Shown here: one piece after another, positions 28,031 through 36,983 of the stretch
Position numbering within the stretch: position 1 is the stretch's first letter
Layout of the letters: every line of letters starts with the position of its first letter
Program-made: the position numbers and the translations under genes
From: Clostridiales bacterium
GTDB taxonomy: Bacteria > Bacillota > Clostridia > DUPQ01
NCBI GenBank assembly: GCA_023145435.1
Contig: JAGLDS010000014.1
Span: 1-44,776, forward strand
Direction: 5' to 3'
DNA: 44,776 bases
Notes under the pieces: model-generated
The model's input: only the letters and a program-made list of their open reading frames with translations
Databases searched by the model: none
Told to the model about the DNA's origin: nothing

Positions 28031-28756
28031 ATGAAAAAAATTATAGGATTAATCTTAGTAATTTCAATGATTTTAATTTTAGGAGGATGTAGCAAAATGA
28101 ATTCAAACGATAACAATGATAATAGTAAAGAAGATTTAGTATTTCATCAGGTAAGTACCCCTGAAAAAGGTGATCTGATTGCAATAATGAAAACAGATTT
28201 AGGTGATATTTATATAAGACTTTTTGATGAGTTAGTACCTAAGACTGTAGAAAACTTTACTACCCATGCCCAAAACGGATATTATGATGGAATTAAGTTT
28301 CATAGAATTATTGAAAATTTCATGATTCAAGGTGGTGACCCAGTTGGTAATGGAACTGGTGGCGAAAGTATTTGGGGTGGTTCTTTTGATGATGAATTCG
28401 CACCTGAACTCCATAATTTATATGGTGCTTTATCAATGGCAAATTCAGGACCTAATACTAATGGTAGCCAATTTTTCATTGTACAAGCTTCTAGCGAAAC
28501 AATAACAGCAGAAGCATCTTCTTGGTTTACACAACAAGGGTTTAGTGAAGAAGAATTTAATATATATTTAGAATACGGTGGTACTCCTTGGTTAGATCAT
28601 GGTCACACTACTCAAGGTGATGGTCACGCTGTATTTGGTCAAGTATATGATGGTATGGATGTTGTTGATGCTATCGCAAAAGCTAAAGTTGCTGCAGATG
28701 GTTCAACTCCAGCTACTGATATTTTAATTATATCAATAGAAATAACTACTTATTAA
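28031..28756 (+). CDS. Cyclophilin-type peptidyl-prolyl isomerase lipoprotein
   Basis: The 241-aa protein is an exported lipoprotein: a lipobox LGGC with the modified Cys20 follows a KK start and hydrophobic run, then a low-complexity Asn/Ser/Asp linker. The rest is a cyclophilin domain with [22 protein letters not shown] and [16 protein letters not shown], whose Arg, Phe, Gln and the GSQFFI stretch are active-site features. A family-unusual insert (about residues 160-200, [16 protein letters not shown]...) lies before the DGHAVFGQV motif. Role: folding of proteins at the outer face of the membrane. It is a single-gene unit with its own promoter and a terminator shared with cca. Confidence 0.93.
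   Translation: MKKIIGLILVISMILILGGCSKMNSNDNNDNSKEDLVFHQVSTPEKGDLIAIMKTDLGDIYIRLFDELVPKTVENFTTHAQNGYYDGIKFHRIIENFMIQGGDPVGNGTGGESIWGGSFDDEFAPELHNLYGALSMANSGPNTNGSQFFIVQASSETITAEASSWFTQQGFSEEEFNIYLEYGGTPWLDHGHTTQGDGHAVFGQVYDGMDVVDAIAKAKVAADGSTPATDILIISIEITTY
28088..28090 (+). other. Lipidation cysteine codon of the cyclophilin lipoprotein
   Basis: Codon 20 (TGT) encodes the cysteine that becomes the lipidated N-terminus after signal peptidase II cleavage of the LGGC lipobox. Confidence 0.7.
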
Positions 28757-28787
28757 TTTATTACAAATATTAAATACAAACTATTTT

Positions 28788-28813
28788 AAGGGATGATTTA
28801 AAAATCATCCCTT
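28788..28813. terminator. Bidirectional terminator between the cyclophilin gene and cca
   Basis: AAGGGATGATTT (28788-28799) and AAATCATCCCTT (28802-28813) form a 12-bp perfect stem with a two-base nominal loop; T-rich sequence follows on the plus strand and the AT-rich other side serves the minus strand, which ends the cca operon. Confidence 0.88.
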
Positions 28814-29944
28814 TTATTTATGTGTCATTGAATTGGCTAATATTACTAAATCATTTATGTTATTTTTCTTAGGATCATTCCAAACTTCAGATAATAATAA
28901 GTCTAATATCTCCCCTATTCTATTACCTTCTACTGCAAATTCATGGAATTTTAAATCATTTCCAGTTATTTTTAAATCACTTATAAATATTGGTTCGCGA
29001 TTTAATATAATACTAGAAAACATATCTAAATTAACTTTTTTTAAAATTAATACCTTTTCACAATTATTAATACCAATTAAATTCATTAATTTTTTTAAAG
29101 CAATTTTATCATTGTATTTCTCAAAACCAATGTTATTTATAATCATTTTAATTGAATATTTTGTTTTTTTATCAATTGTTAAAAATTCTAGTAATTCTAA
29201 ATTTTTAGGTATCCCAATTATACTTGCCAACCTAAGAACTAAATCAGAATCATCTATAAGATTATCAAACAATAAATTTTCAAATAAAGGAAAAATTTGA
29301 AGTTGATTAATATATTGTAAATACTCTCCACTTATTGTTTTTAAAAATTCTTGCGTGATACGTTCTTTTGAAATGTGTTTTAATAGATATTGATGTTTTT
29401 TAATTGCCTCCCAAGTTTTTTTATTAATATTGAAACCAAGTTGAACTGAAAAACGTACAGCTCTTAACATTCTTAATGCATCTTCTTTAAATCTCTTATT
29501 TGGATTACCAACAGTTTTTATTATTTTTTCTTTACAATGTTTTAAACCTTTATAATAATCAATAATTTTCAAATCATTTGTTTGTAACATGGCATTGATT
29601 GTAAAATCTCGTCTTTTTATATCTTGTTTAATATTTTTAATAAAGATAACAGAAGATGGTTTTCTGTAATTAATATATTTTTTTTCTTTTCTAAATGTGG
29701 TTACTTCATAATTTTTATTGTTTAAAATAACAGTTATTGTGCCATGTTCTATTCCAGTATCTAGTGTTTTTTTAAATAGCTTTTTTATTTGCATAGGTTT
29801 TGCACTAGTTGCTATGTCTATATCATTTATAGGTCTTTTAAGTACAAAATCTCTTACTGCCCCACCAACAATATATGATTCATATCCATTATTAATTAGG
29901 CTAGTAAGGACTTCATTATTAAGTAAGTAATCTTTTTGCTCCAT
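28814..29944 (-). CDS. cca: CCA-adding tRNA nucleotidyltransferase family protein
   Basis: The 376-aa protein belongs to the class II polynucleotide polymerase family that adds or repairs the 3' CCA end of tRNA. It has GGAVRD (27-32), the metal-binding DID (41-43), TVILNNKNYEVTTFR, RRDFTINAM and the ALRMLRAVRFSVQLGF signature, the last three being the flexible-loop and nucleotide-recognition motifs. No C-terminal HD domain is seen. A poly(A) polymerase role is possible because the families look alike. The gene overlaps the antiporter gene by 26 nt and ends the operon at the bidirectional terminator. Confidence 0.88.
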   Translation of the reverse strand: MEQKDYLLNNEVLTSLINNGYESYIVGGAVRDFVLKRPINDIDIATSAKPMQIKKLFKKTLDTGIEHGTITVILNNKNYEVTTFRKEKKYINYRKPSSVIFIKNIKQDIKRRDFTINAMLQTNDLKIIDYYKGLKHCKEKIIKTVGNPNKRFKEDALRMLRAVRFSVQLGFNINKKTWEAIKKHQYLLKHISKERITQEFLKTISGEYLQYINQLQIFPLFENLLFDNLIDDSDLVLRLASIIGIPKNLELLEFLTIDKKTKYSIKMIINNIGFEKYNDKIALKKLMNLIGINNCEKVLILKKVNLDMFSSIILNREPIFISDLKITGNDLKFHEFAVEGNRIGEILDLLLSEVWNDPKKNNINDLVILANSMTHK

Positions 29945-31094
29945 TTTTTATACCAATTGCTCCAATAGGTGCTGTAATAATAATTGACAAAACTGCTATA
30001 GCCAAAATTAATTCCCCTGATGGAACACCCATAATTAATGGAATTGCTCCAATGGCAGCTTGAACAGTTGCTTTAGGAATAAAAGAAATAACACAGAATA
30101 ATCTCTCTTTAACTGTGAAATCACTCTTCCATGTTGATAATAATACTCCTATTGAACGAAACAGTAAACCAACACTTATTATTGCCAACCCTAATAATCC
30201 TGAATCTAAAGCTACTAATATATTCACTTTAGCTCCAACAAGAACAAATAAAAGAATCTCTGCAAAAATCCACACTTTTCCAAGTTTATCACTAAGACCT
30301 TTAGCTGTATTAGGAAGTTTCTCTAATAGTAAGAAACCAATAGTCATTACTCCTAGTAATGCAGAAATTGGAACGATATTACTTACAAAACTTTCTAAAG
30401 TTGTCATAAATATAGCAATTCCAATAAGTAATAGTACTTTTTTTGTATTTCTAATTGATAATTTTTTAAACAAGAAAACAAGTAATAACCCAACTAATAA
30501 TCCAAGAGTTATTCCTAAAACTATGGAAATACCAATATTGACAATTGATAACCAAAGACTAACTTTTGTAGCACTATATAATCCCATAAATCCACTGAAT
30601 ATTGTAATAGCAAAAATATCATCAACAGATGAACCAGCTAATATTAAAGTGGTAATACCCTTTTTATCACCAATTCCTCGATCTTTAAAATCAAGCATTG
30701 CAGGTACAACAACTGCAGGTGACACAGCTGCTATTATAAAACCTAGAAGTCCACCTTCAATAAATGAAAAATCAAATAACCATATTGCCATAAGTATAAT
30801 TGCACTACCTTCTAGTAAACATGGAATAATACTTAATAATATGGCTGATTTTCCAACCTTTTTCAATGTTTCTTTGTTTAGCCCAATACCAGCTCTAAGT
30901 AATATCACAATTAATGCAATTTTTCGAAAATCATCTGAAATACGCAACAAATCATCTGATAACCAATTAAGTCCATAAGGACCAATTAGGATACCCAAAA
31001 GTAGCATACCAATCAAACCTGGTAATTTTATAAATTTGAATATTTTATTAAAAAGTAATCCTAATACAATAATTAGTGATAAACTAAAAGCCAT
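29919..31094 (-). CDS. Cation:proton antiporter (Na+/H+ exchanger family)
   Basis: The 391-aa protein is built of about 11-12 hydrophobic segments and matches the monovalent cation:proton antiporter superfamily: LPGLIGMLLLGILIGPYGL in an early helix, ILLRAGIGLN, AAVSPAVVVPAMLDF and SSVDDIFAITIFSG, whose acidic pair is at the position of the ion-binding aspartates. It probably moves Na+ or K+ against protons to control pH and ion balance; the ion is not readable. It starts nine bases after ackA and overlaps cca. There is no regulatory TrkA-N domain. Confidence 0.88.
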   Translation of the reverse strand: MAFSLSLIIVLGLLFNKIFKFIKLPGLIGMLLLGILIGPYGLNWLSDDLLRISDDFRKIALIVILLRAGIGLNKETLKKVGKSAILLSIIPCLLEGSAIILMAIWLFDFSFIEGGLLGFIIAAVSPAVVVPAMLDFKDRGIGDKKGITTLILAGSSVDDIFAITIFSGFMGLYSATKVSLWLSIVNIGISIVLGITLGLLVGLLLVFLFKKLSIRNTKKVLLLIGIAIFMTTLESFVSNIVPISALLGVMTIGFLLLEKLPNTAKGLSDKLGKVWIFAEILLFVLVGAKVNILVALDSGLLGLAIISVGLLFRSIGVLLSTWKSDFTVKERLFCVISFIPKATVQAAIGAIPLIMGVPSGELILAIAVLSIIITAPIGAIGIKNGAKRLLT

Positions 31095-31103
31095 TATATA
31101 TCC

Positions 31104-32369
31104 TTACTGTTCAAAAGGATAAACATCGGGAGCTTGTTTATGAAGATAACCTATATATAAGCTATCATATGCAATAACAACTTCTTCATCAGTTGGTAAA
31201 ACAAATACTTTCACTTCACTTCCATTATATGTTCCAGTTGCAAATTGTATTTCTTCGCCTCTTATTTTATTTTTTTCATCATCAATAACAAAATTAAATC
31301 CTTTAAGATATTCTAGTGTTTTTTGTCTTACATACCATTCGTTTTCCCCTACACCAGCCGTAAATATAATCGCATTACAACCATCTGATGTTGCCATGTA
31401 ACTACCAATATATTTAGCAATACGATAAGCATAGATGTTTACTATGTTTTCAGAAAATTCATCACCTTCTAATGCTTTAGCTCTAATATCTTGCATAAGA
31501 TTAGTCCCACCAATTGCTTTTAATCCACAATCCTTATTAAGCATATTCATAACTTTTTCATAAGCATCTCCAAGTTCCATATCTTCATCTTTTGCTATGT
31601 TTTTTGCCACATGCCCAATAATTGCAGGATCTAAATCACCACTTCTTGTTCCCATAATTACACCTTCAAGTGGAGTAAACCCCATAGATGTATCACAGCT
31701 TTTACCATTATTCACTTTTGCGATACTAGAACCATTACCTAAATGAGCCGTTATGCAGTTAAATTTATTATATGGAATATTAAGAATTTTAGCTGCTCTT
31801 CTTGAAACATAAAGATGACTAGTACCGTGGAAGCCATATCTTCTTACCATATAATCGTTATACCATTTATCAGGAATTGCATACCTAAATGCTGGTTGTT
31901 CTATATCGCCATGAAATGCTGTATCAAAAACTGCTATATTAGGTACTCCAGGTAATAATTTTTCAGCAACCAATATACCTTGTAAATTCACAGGATTATG
32001 TAGTGGTGCGACTGGAGATAATTCTTCAATAGTACTCTTTACATGTTCATCAATTAATATACTTTCTTTATATACTGAACCACCATGAACAACACGATGG
32101 CCAACTGCTACAATAGATTCCTTTTTCATATTATGATCTTCAAATATTTTAAACATATCTTTTAAAGCATCTTCATGATTTGCAAATGGCATCTCATACT
32201 TTTTCTTAGTTCCGTTTAATTCAAATTTCATCGTACTACGTTCAAGGTTACCAATTTCCTCTACAACTCCATTTATAACCGGTTCCACAGTATTATCATC
32301 ATTAACCAAAAACAGGTTATACTTTAGCGATGAACTTCCGCAATTTAGTGATAGTATGGTTTTTTTCAT
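31104..32369 (-). CDS. ackA: Acetate kinase
   Basis: AckA converts acetyl phosphate and ADP to acetate and ATP, an energy-conserving step of fermentation. The 421-aa protein has the N-terminal LNCGSSSLKYNLF motif, GHRVVHGG, the catalytic region VFDTAFHGDIEQPAF and RRYGFHGTSHLYVS, and AHLGNGSS. It is about 20 residues longer than typical, mostly at the C-terminus (HKQAPDVYPFEQ). Phosphotransacetylase is not adjacent. It is 21 bp downstream of the Gfo/Idh oxidoreductase and nine bases before the antiporter gene. Confidence 0.97.
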   Translation of the reverse strand: MKKTILSLNCGSSSLKYNLFLVNDDNTVEPVINGVVEEIGNLERSTMKFELNGTKKKYEMPFANHEDALKDMFKIFEDHNMKKESIVAVGHRVVHGGSVYKESILIDEHVKSTIEELSPVAPLHNPVNLQGILVAEKLLPGVPNIAVFDTAFHGDIEQPAFRYAIPDKWYNDYMVRRYGFHGTSHLYVSRRAAKILNIPYNKFNCITAHLGNGSSIAKVNNGKSCDTSMGFTPLEGVIMGTRSGDLDPAIIGHVAKNIAKDEDMELGDAYEKVMNMLNKDCGLKAIGGTNLMQDIRAKALEGDEFSENIVNIYAYRIAKYIGSYMATSDGCNAIIFTAGVGENEWYVRQKTLEYLKGFNFVIDDEKNKIRGEEIQFATGTYNGSEVKVFVLPTDEEVVIAYDSLYIGYLHKQAPDVYPFEQ

Positions 32370-32390
32370 TTCATTCTCCTTGTTTTTTTA

Positions 32391-33443
32391 TTATTTAATA
32401 GAAACTTCACAGTTTGTTTTAGCGCTTTCATATATTGCATCCAAAATTTTCATTAAGTCTACTCCATCTTTCACAGGATTTATGCAAGTTGCATCATTTA
32501 CTAAACAATCTATAAAATGATTAATTTCTTCTTGGAATATATCTGCAAAAAAACTTTTTTCTTTAGTATATTTTGGAGTAATATCAACGTTATAGCCATT
32601 AATATTTGAAATAATTTCAAATTCAGGTTCTATTGTAGCACCTGCTTTAGTTCCATATAACTCACAGTAAAGATAATCTTCTTTAATATGCATTGAAAAA
32701 CTTACTTCAATTGATAAAACTGCTCCATTTTCAAAAGTGACCATGGCTTTTGCGAAATCTTCAACGTTTGAAAGTGTTCCTTTATCAACAGGTGAATATC
32801 GATTTACCATTTTTACATCTAATCTTGGACCTAAAGAATTATTTGTTACCCCAAATGCTTTTACAGCCATAGGTTTTCCCATTATATATCTACAAAGATC
32901 AATCATATGAACACCTAAGTCTATTAATGGGCCACCACCTGATTTAGTAATATCTGAAAACCATCCAGTTGGATTACCATTTCGTCTCAAACAACCTGTT
33001 TTGGCATAATAGATATCACCTAGAAATCCTTTATTTGCAAAATCTTTTAAAATTGAAGCATTTCGTCCAAATCGTCTAACAAAACCTACCATTAAAAGTT
33101 TATTATTAACTTTTGCTGCATTTTCCATAGCCATAGCTTCTTTAGTATTCATGGCAAGAGGTTTTTCACAAAGAACATGTTTTTTTGAATTTAATGCATC
33201 TATTGTAATTTCTGCATGAGAATTGTTCCAAGTACAAACACTAACTGCATCAACATCAATATTTTTTAATAAATCGTGATGATTATCATAATAATTTGGA
33301 ACATCATATTTTTCGCTATATTTTTTTGCACGTTCATTGTTTATATCACAAACTGCAATAACTTTCACATTAGGATTATTCATATAACTTTTCATATGAA
33401 CATTACTTATGTTTCCACAACCAATAATCCCAATATTAATCAT
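32391..33443 (-). CDS. Gfo/Idh/MocA family NAD(P)-dependent oxidoreductase
   Basis: The 350-aa protein has a Rossmann NAD(P) domain with IGIIGCGNISNVHM, the cofactor-binding CEKPLAMN motif and the VGFVRRFGR segment, and a C-terminal domain with GGGPLIDLGVHMIDLCRY, where the His is the usual catalytic base. Members oxidise or reduce sugars, inositols or sugar-nucleotides; substrate cannot be assigned. It follows aroK by 52 bp with a possible promoter in between, and is followed by ackA. Confidence 0.88.
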   Translation of the reverse strand: MINIGIIGCGNISNVHMKSYMNNPNVKVIAVCDINNERAKKYSEKYDVPNYYDNHHDLLKNIDVDAVSVCTWNNSHAEITIDALNSKKHVLCEKPLAMNTKEAMAMENAAKVNNKLLMVGFVRRFGRNASILKDFANKGFLGDIYYAKTGCLRRNGNPTGWFSDITKSGGGPLIDLGVHMIDLCRYIMGKPMAVKAFGVTNNSLGPRLDVKMVNRYSPVDKGTLSNVEDFAKAMVTFENGAVLSIEVSFSMHIKEDYLYCELYGTKAGATIEPEFEIISNINGYNVDITPKYTKEKSFFADIFQEEINHFIDCLVNDATCINPVKDGVDLMKILDAIYESAKTNCEVSIK

Positions 33444-33479
33444 TTTAACTAACTCCTTTTTTTTGCAAAATCAGAATAT

Positions 33480-33509
33480 ATTATATCATATTTTTTTATT
33501 TAAGGTTAA
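33480..33509 (-). promoter_or_regulatory. Possible promoter for the oxidoreductase-ackA operon
   Basis: On the minus strand TATAAT (33485-33480) lies 18 bases after TTAACC (33509-33504), within the 52-bp gap and the aroK tail. It would separate the shikimate operon from the genes that follow. The -35 is weak. Confidence 0.45.
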
Positions 33510-33984
33510 TATATTCTAATATGTTTTTAATAGTATCTTGTAATATATTATTGCTATTTAAAACATATTCAGCTGTTCCTAAATATAGTTTTTCACGATT
33601 TTTAAATAATTCATATATTGCATCCTCATTATTTTTTAATAAAGGTCTATCAGAAAAATTAGTTGATTTAATAATATCATCTAATTGTCGACTTATATAA
33701 ATAACCTTTGTTTTATCTTTAAGTAATAAACGATTGTCTTTATCAAGAATTATTCCACCACCTGTTGAAATAACACAATTGTCTTTTTTAATGGCCTCTT
33801 TAAGAACTTCAGTTTCTATTTTTCTAAACACATTTTCTCCTTTAGAGAAAATTTTATCAATGCTTCCATGTTTTTTAACAATTTCACTATCGATATCAAT
33901 AAAGTCCATTTTCAATATTTTTGCAATAATATTTCCTACTGTAGTTTTCCCACATCCTGACATTCCAATTAATGATACTCTCAT
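33496..33984 (-). CDS. aroK: Shikimate kinase
   Basis: AroK phosphorylates shikimate with ATP. The 162-aa protein has the P-loop GMSGCGKTT (7-15), DIDSEIVKK with the shikimate-binding Asp, STGGGIIL, and SDRPLLK for the lid arginine. Length is typical. Its ATG overlaps the aroE stop by four bases (ATGA). It is the last gene of the aro operon. Confidence 0.96.
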   Translation of the reverse strand: MRVSLIGMSGCGKTTVGNIIAKILKMDFIDIDSEIVKKHGSIDKIFSKGENVFRKIETEVLKEAIKKDNCVISTGGGIILDKDNRLLLKDKTKVIYISRQLDDIIKSTNFSDRPLLKNNEDAIYELFKNREKLYLGTAEYVLNSNNILQDTIKNILEYINLK

Positions 33985-34775
33985 AATTTATTACTCATTT
34001 TTTCATATATATCATTAATTAATTTTGCACCATAAGTCTTTTCTAACCAAATTTCTTGTGATTTTATAGCTTGAGCAACTAACATAAATAGTCCATTTGC
34101 AGTTTCTAACCCATTGTTTCTTGCAATTTTAAGAAAAACAGTCTCTAAAGGATTATATATTAAATCAATTGCACAACTGAATTTTTTAATTGTTATTTCA
34201 CTAACTACACAATTTCCAATGTTAGGATACATCCCTACGGGAGTTGTATTTACAAGTCCATAATATGCATTAGATGGTATTTTTAAAAGATCCTCATATG
34301 ATATAAACATCTTATTTCTTTTGTTTCTAGATACAACCTTGATTTCATTAGCACCTTTATCTTGTAACGCTACTTTAACACTTTCATGTGATCCACCACT
34401 TCCTAATATAATCCAATTTTTATCTTTAATTTGTATTTTTTTTGTTTCAAGTGTTTTTAAGAATCCAAAGTAATCACTATTATCTCCATAGAACTTATTA
34501 TTTTTGTAAGTAATTGTATTAATAGCACCAATTTTTTTTGCTTGACTTGATATAACATCAAGATAAGGAAACACTTCCTTTTTATATGGTATTGTTACAT
34601 TTAAATTGTATATACCATTATTTTTACACATTTGTAAAAAATCACTTATACCTTCTTTAGAAGATACTTCATATAACTTATAGTTACCTTTTATACCTGT
34701 TATTTCATAAAAAAGATTATGAATAATTGCAGAATAACTATGGGAAAGTTTTTTTCCTAGTAAACCTTGATTCAT
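33981..34775 (-). CDS. aroE: Shikimate dehydrogenase
   Basis: AroE reduces 3-dehydroshikimate to shikimate with NADPH. The 264-aa protein has the substrate-binding SHSYSA and NVTIPYKKEV (catalytic Lys), GAINTITY, GDNSDYFGF and the cofactor loop LGSGGSHESVKVAL. The second Ser-His pair in the loop is a mild deviation from the usual GSGGAxRA. It overlaps pheA upstream and aroK downstream by four bases each (ATGA). Confidence 0.95.
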   Translation of the reverse strand: MNQGLLGKKLSHSYSAIIHNLFYEITGIKGNYKLYEVSSKEGISDFLQMCKNNGIYNLNVTIPYKKEVFPYLDVISSQAKKIGAINTITYKNNKFYGDNSDYFGFLKTLETKKIQIKDKNWIILGSGGSHESVKVALQDKGANEIKVVSRNKRNKMFISYEDLLKIPSNAYYGLVNTTPVGMYPNIGNCVVSEITIKKFSCAIDLIYNPLETVFLKIARNNGLETANGLFMLVAQAIKSQEIWLEKTYGAKLINDIYEKMSNKL

Positions 34776-35902
34776 GCTTCACTTCCTTTAATATCATAAC
34801 ATCCTAGTAATTTATAATATCCACAATTTAATTTAACAATTGCTAGTGCATCTTTAACTTTCTTCTCTTTAATATTTCCAACTATATCTAAGTAAAAATA
34901 ATATTCAAATTTACGTTTAATATTAGGCCGTGATTCTATCCTTGTTATATTAATATTATATTCATAAAAAGTCTTTAATATTGCAAATAGTGCCCCTGGT
35001 TTATGTGAAGCTGTAAATACAAAACTTGTTTTAGAAGCCAATTTATTAACTTGTAAAATCTTTTTAACTACTATAAATCTTGTTGTATTAATTTTAATAT
35101 CTTGAATGTTTTCTTGCAAAATTTCAAGATTATATAGTTTTGACGCTTTCTTTGAAGCAATTGCACCTTTTTGTACATCATCCCAAATGGATACATCTCT
35201 TGCTGCAACTGCAGTATTAGAATAAGGAGTTGCTAATACTTCGTTGTTTGATTTAAAATATTGTTCACATTGCATTAAGGCTTGAGGATGTGAATAAACA
35301 AAAACTAAATCGCTTATTTTACTACCTTTAACACCAAGTAAACAATGATTAATTATCACATCTATTTGAGATGTGATAAATAAGTTATATTCTCTTAACA
35401 AATCTAAAACATCATTTACGCTTCCAGTTGAAGTGTTTTCATAAGGTACAACACCTTCTTCTACCTCATCATTAGAAACTGCAATAAACAAATCTTCAAA
35501 ATATTTATAATTACGTCTTACTATTTTTTCTTCATATAATTGGTCAACTGCACTATCACTAAAAGATCCAAATACTCCTTGGAACCCAACAGATTGTATT
35601 TGTTCATTTCCATTATCAACATAATGAATAGTTGATGGAATTAATTGTTTTTGATAATCTTTGCTTATTTCCATAATACTTTCAAAAAAGCTTTTAACAT
35701 ATTCAGTTAATTCAATATTTTCTACTTTATCAATAGCTCTTTTAACAACCTTCTCTTCTCTTATTTGGTCATATATCGGTTTATTAGTTGCAATTTTATC
35801 TCTAGCAACTTTAATTATAATTGCCATTCTCTTTTCAAACAGTTCAACTAATTGATTATCAATTTTATTTATTTCGTTTCTAATCTCTTCTAAATTACTC
35901 AT
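34772..35902 (-). CDS. pheA: Bifunctional chorismate mutase/prephenate dehydratase
   Basis: This P-protein turns chorismate into prephenate and then phenylpyruvate, the branch to phenylalanine. In the 376-aa chain an AroQ-type chorismate mutase helix bundle (about 1-85, with RNEINKIDNQLVELFEKRM) is fused to a prephenate dehydratase (about 105-280, with VVPYENTSTGSVND and the TTRFIVV motif) and a C-terminal ACT domain (about 290-370) containing GALFAIL and ESRPN, the phenylalanine-binding motifs. Feedback inhibition by phenylalanine is therefore expected. It overlaps aroC by eight bases and aroE by four. Confidence 0.95.
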   Translation of the reverse strand: MSNLEEIRNEINKIDNQLVELFEKRMAIIIKVARDKIATNKPIYDQIREEKVVKRAIDKVENIELTEYVKSFFESIMEISKDYQKQLIPSTIHYVDNGNEQIQSVGFQGVFGSFSDSAVDQLYEEKIVRRNYKYFEDLFIAVSNDEVEEGVVPYENTSTGSVNDVLDLLREYNLFITSQIDVIINHCLLGVKGSKISDLVFVYSHPQALMQCEQYFKSNNEVLATPYSNTAVAARDVSIWDDVQKGAIASKKASKLYNLEILQENIQDIKINTTRFIVVKKILQVNKLASKTSFVFTASHKPGALFAILKTFYEYNINITRIESRPNIKRKFEYYFYLDIVGNIKEKKVKDALAIVKLNCGYYKLLGCYDIKGSEA

Positions 35903-36983
35903 TTACACTCTCCAATAATAAATCATACATGACAAGAGCACTTAAAGCTTCTACCACTGGTACTGCTCTTATTCCAATACAAGGGTCATGTCGACCGTTA
36001 ATTTCAATTATAACATTCTCTTTAGTTTTTAAATTAATGGTATGTTGTTTTTTAGCAATAGAAGGTGTTGGCTTCATAACAATATTAAATGTTATTGGCA
36101 TACCATTAGAAATACCACCTAATACCCCTCCCATATGGTTGGTCATTGTTTTGATTTCTTTATTTTCATTATAGTAAATATTATCGTTAGATTGACTTGC
36201 TTTCATTGTAGCCAATTCAAATCCTTCTCCAAAAGATATTCCTTTCATTCCAGGAATACAAAATAGGGTTTTTGATAATCGGCTTTCAATTGACTGATCA
36301 GAATGTTCCCCTAAACCAATTGGTAAATTATACACAACTGTTTCAATTTGGCTCCCTATTGAATCAAGTTGCTTTCTAATATCATCAATATATGGTAAAA
36401 GCCTAACTGATAATTCTTTATCTATAACTGGAAATAAATTTGTTGTTATTAATTTTTGTTCTTTTTTTTCATATAATAAATGATTTAATTTTAAATCAAA
36501 CTTATCACCAATTGATAATAAATGAGAAACAATAAATATACCTTTTTTTTCTAATTCGTTTTTAGCTATAGAACCTGCAAAAACCATAGGTGCTGTTAAA
36601 CGACCTGAGAATGGTCCTCCACCTTTCATGTCCATAGTCCCATTATACTTAAAAAACGCCGTCAAATCAGCGTGTGCAGGACGTGGGGTGTTAATAAGTT
36701 TCTGATAATCTTTTGATTTCTTATTAGTATTTTTAATTATAGCTTTAATGGGTAGTCCTGATGTAATATTTTTTAAAACTCCACTTTTAATATTAACTTC
36801 ATCAGATTCATCTCGCAAAGTAGTAGCTCTACTTTTTCCTGGTCTTCTTCTATCCATCATTTCTTTAGTGTATTCATTATTTAAGGCTATCCCCTTTGGA
36901 AAACCTGTAATAATTACACCAATTTCTTCACCATGTGATTTACCAAATATATCAAGTGAAAAGTTGTTAAATTTGATATTCAT
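35895..36983 (-). CDS. aroC: Chorismate synthase
   Basis: AroC removes phosphate from EPSP to make chorismate and needs reduced FMN. I start it at the ATG at 36983 (MNIKFNNFSLDIFGKSHG, 362 aa), which has GGAGG nine bases upstream; a longer in-frame opening to 37088 would encode an unlikely hydrophobic leader inside aroA. Family motifs are GKSHGEEIGV, the flavin/substrate stretch KGGGPFSGRLTAPM and the C-terminal GRHDPCIGIRAVPVVEA. The gene overlaps aroA by 17 nt. Confidence 0.96.
   Translation of the reverse strand: MNIKFNNFSLDIFGKSHGEEIGVIITGFPKGIALNNEYTKEMMDRRRPGKSRATTLRDESDEVNIKSGVLKNITSGLPIKAIIKNTNKKSKDYQKLINTPRPAHADLTAFFKYNGTMDMKGGGPFSGRLTAPMVFAGSIAKNELEKKGIFIVSHLLSIGDKFDLKLNHLLYEKKEQKLITTNLFPVIDKELSVRLLPYIDDIRKQLDSIGSQIETVVYNLPIGLGEHSDQSIESRLSKTLFCIPGMKGISFGEGFELATMKASQSNDNIYYNENKEIKTMTNHMGGVLGGISNGMPITFNIVMKPTPSIAKKQHTINLKTKENVIIEINGRHDPCIGIRAVPVVEALSALVMYDLLLESVNE

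Larger units (their letters stand above)
28088..28813. other. Note: region spans the cyclophilin gene and its terminator
   Basis: The final 57 bases (28757-28813) are AT-rich intergenic DNA holding only the bidirectional terminator listed separately; nothing else is seen there. Confidence 0.3.

Noticed and set aside
30115-30978. Long open frame opposite the antiporter gene
   Set aside because: It is a shadow of the minus-strand coding region; the product has no recognisable domain and no ribosome site, and the antiporter is clearly real.
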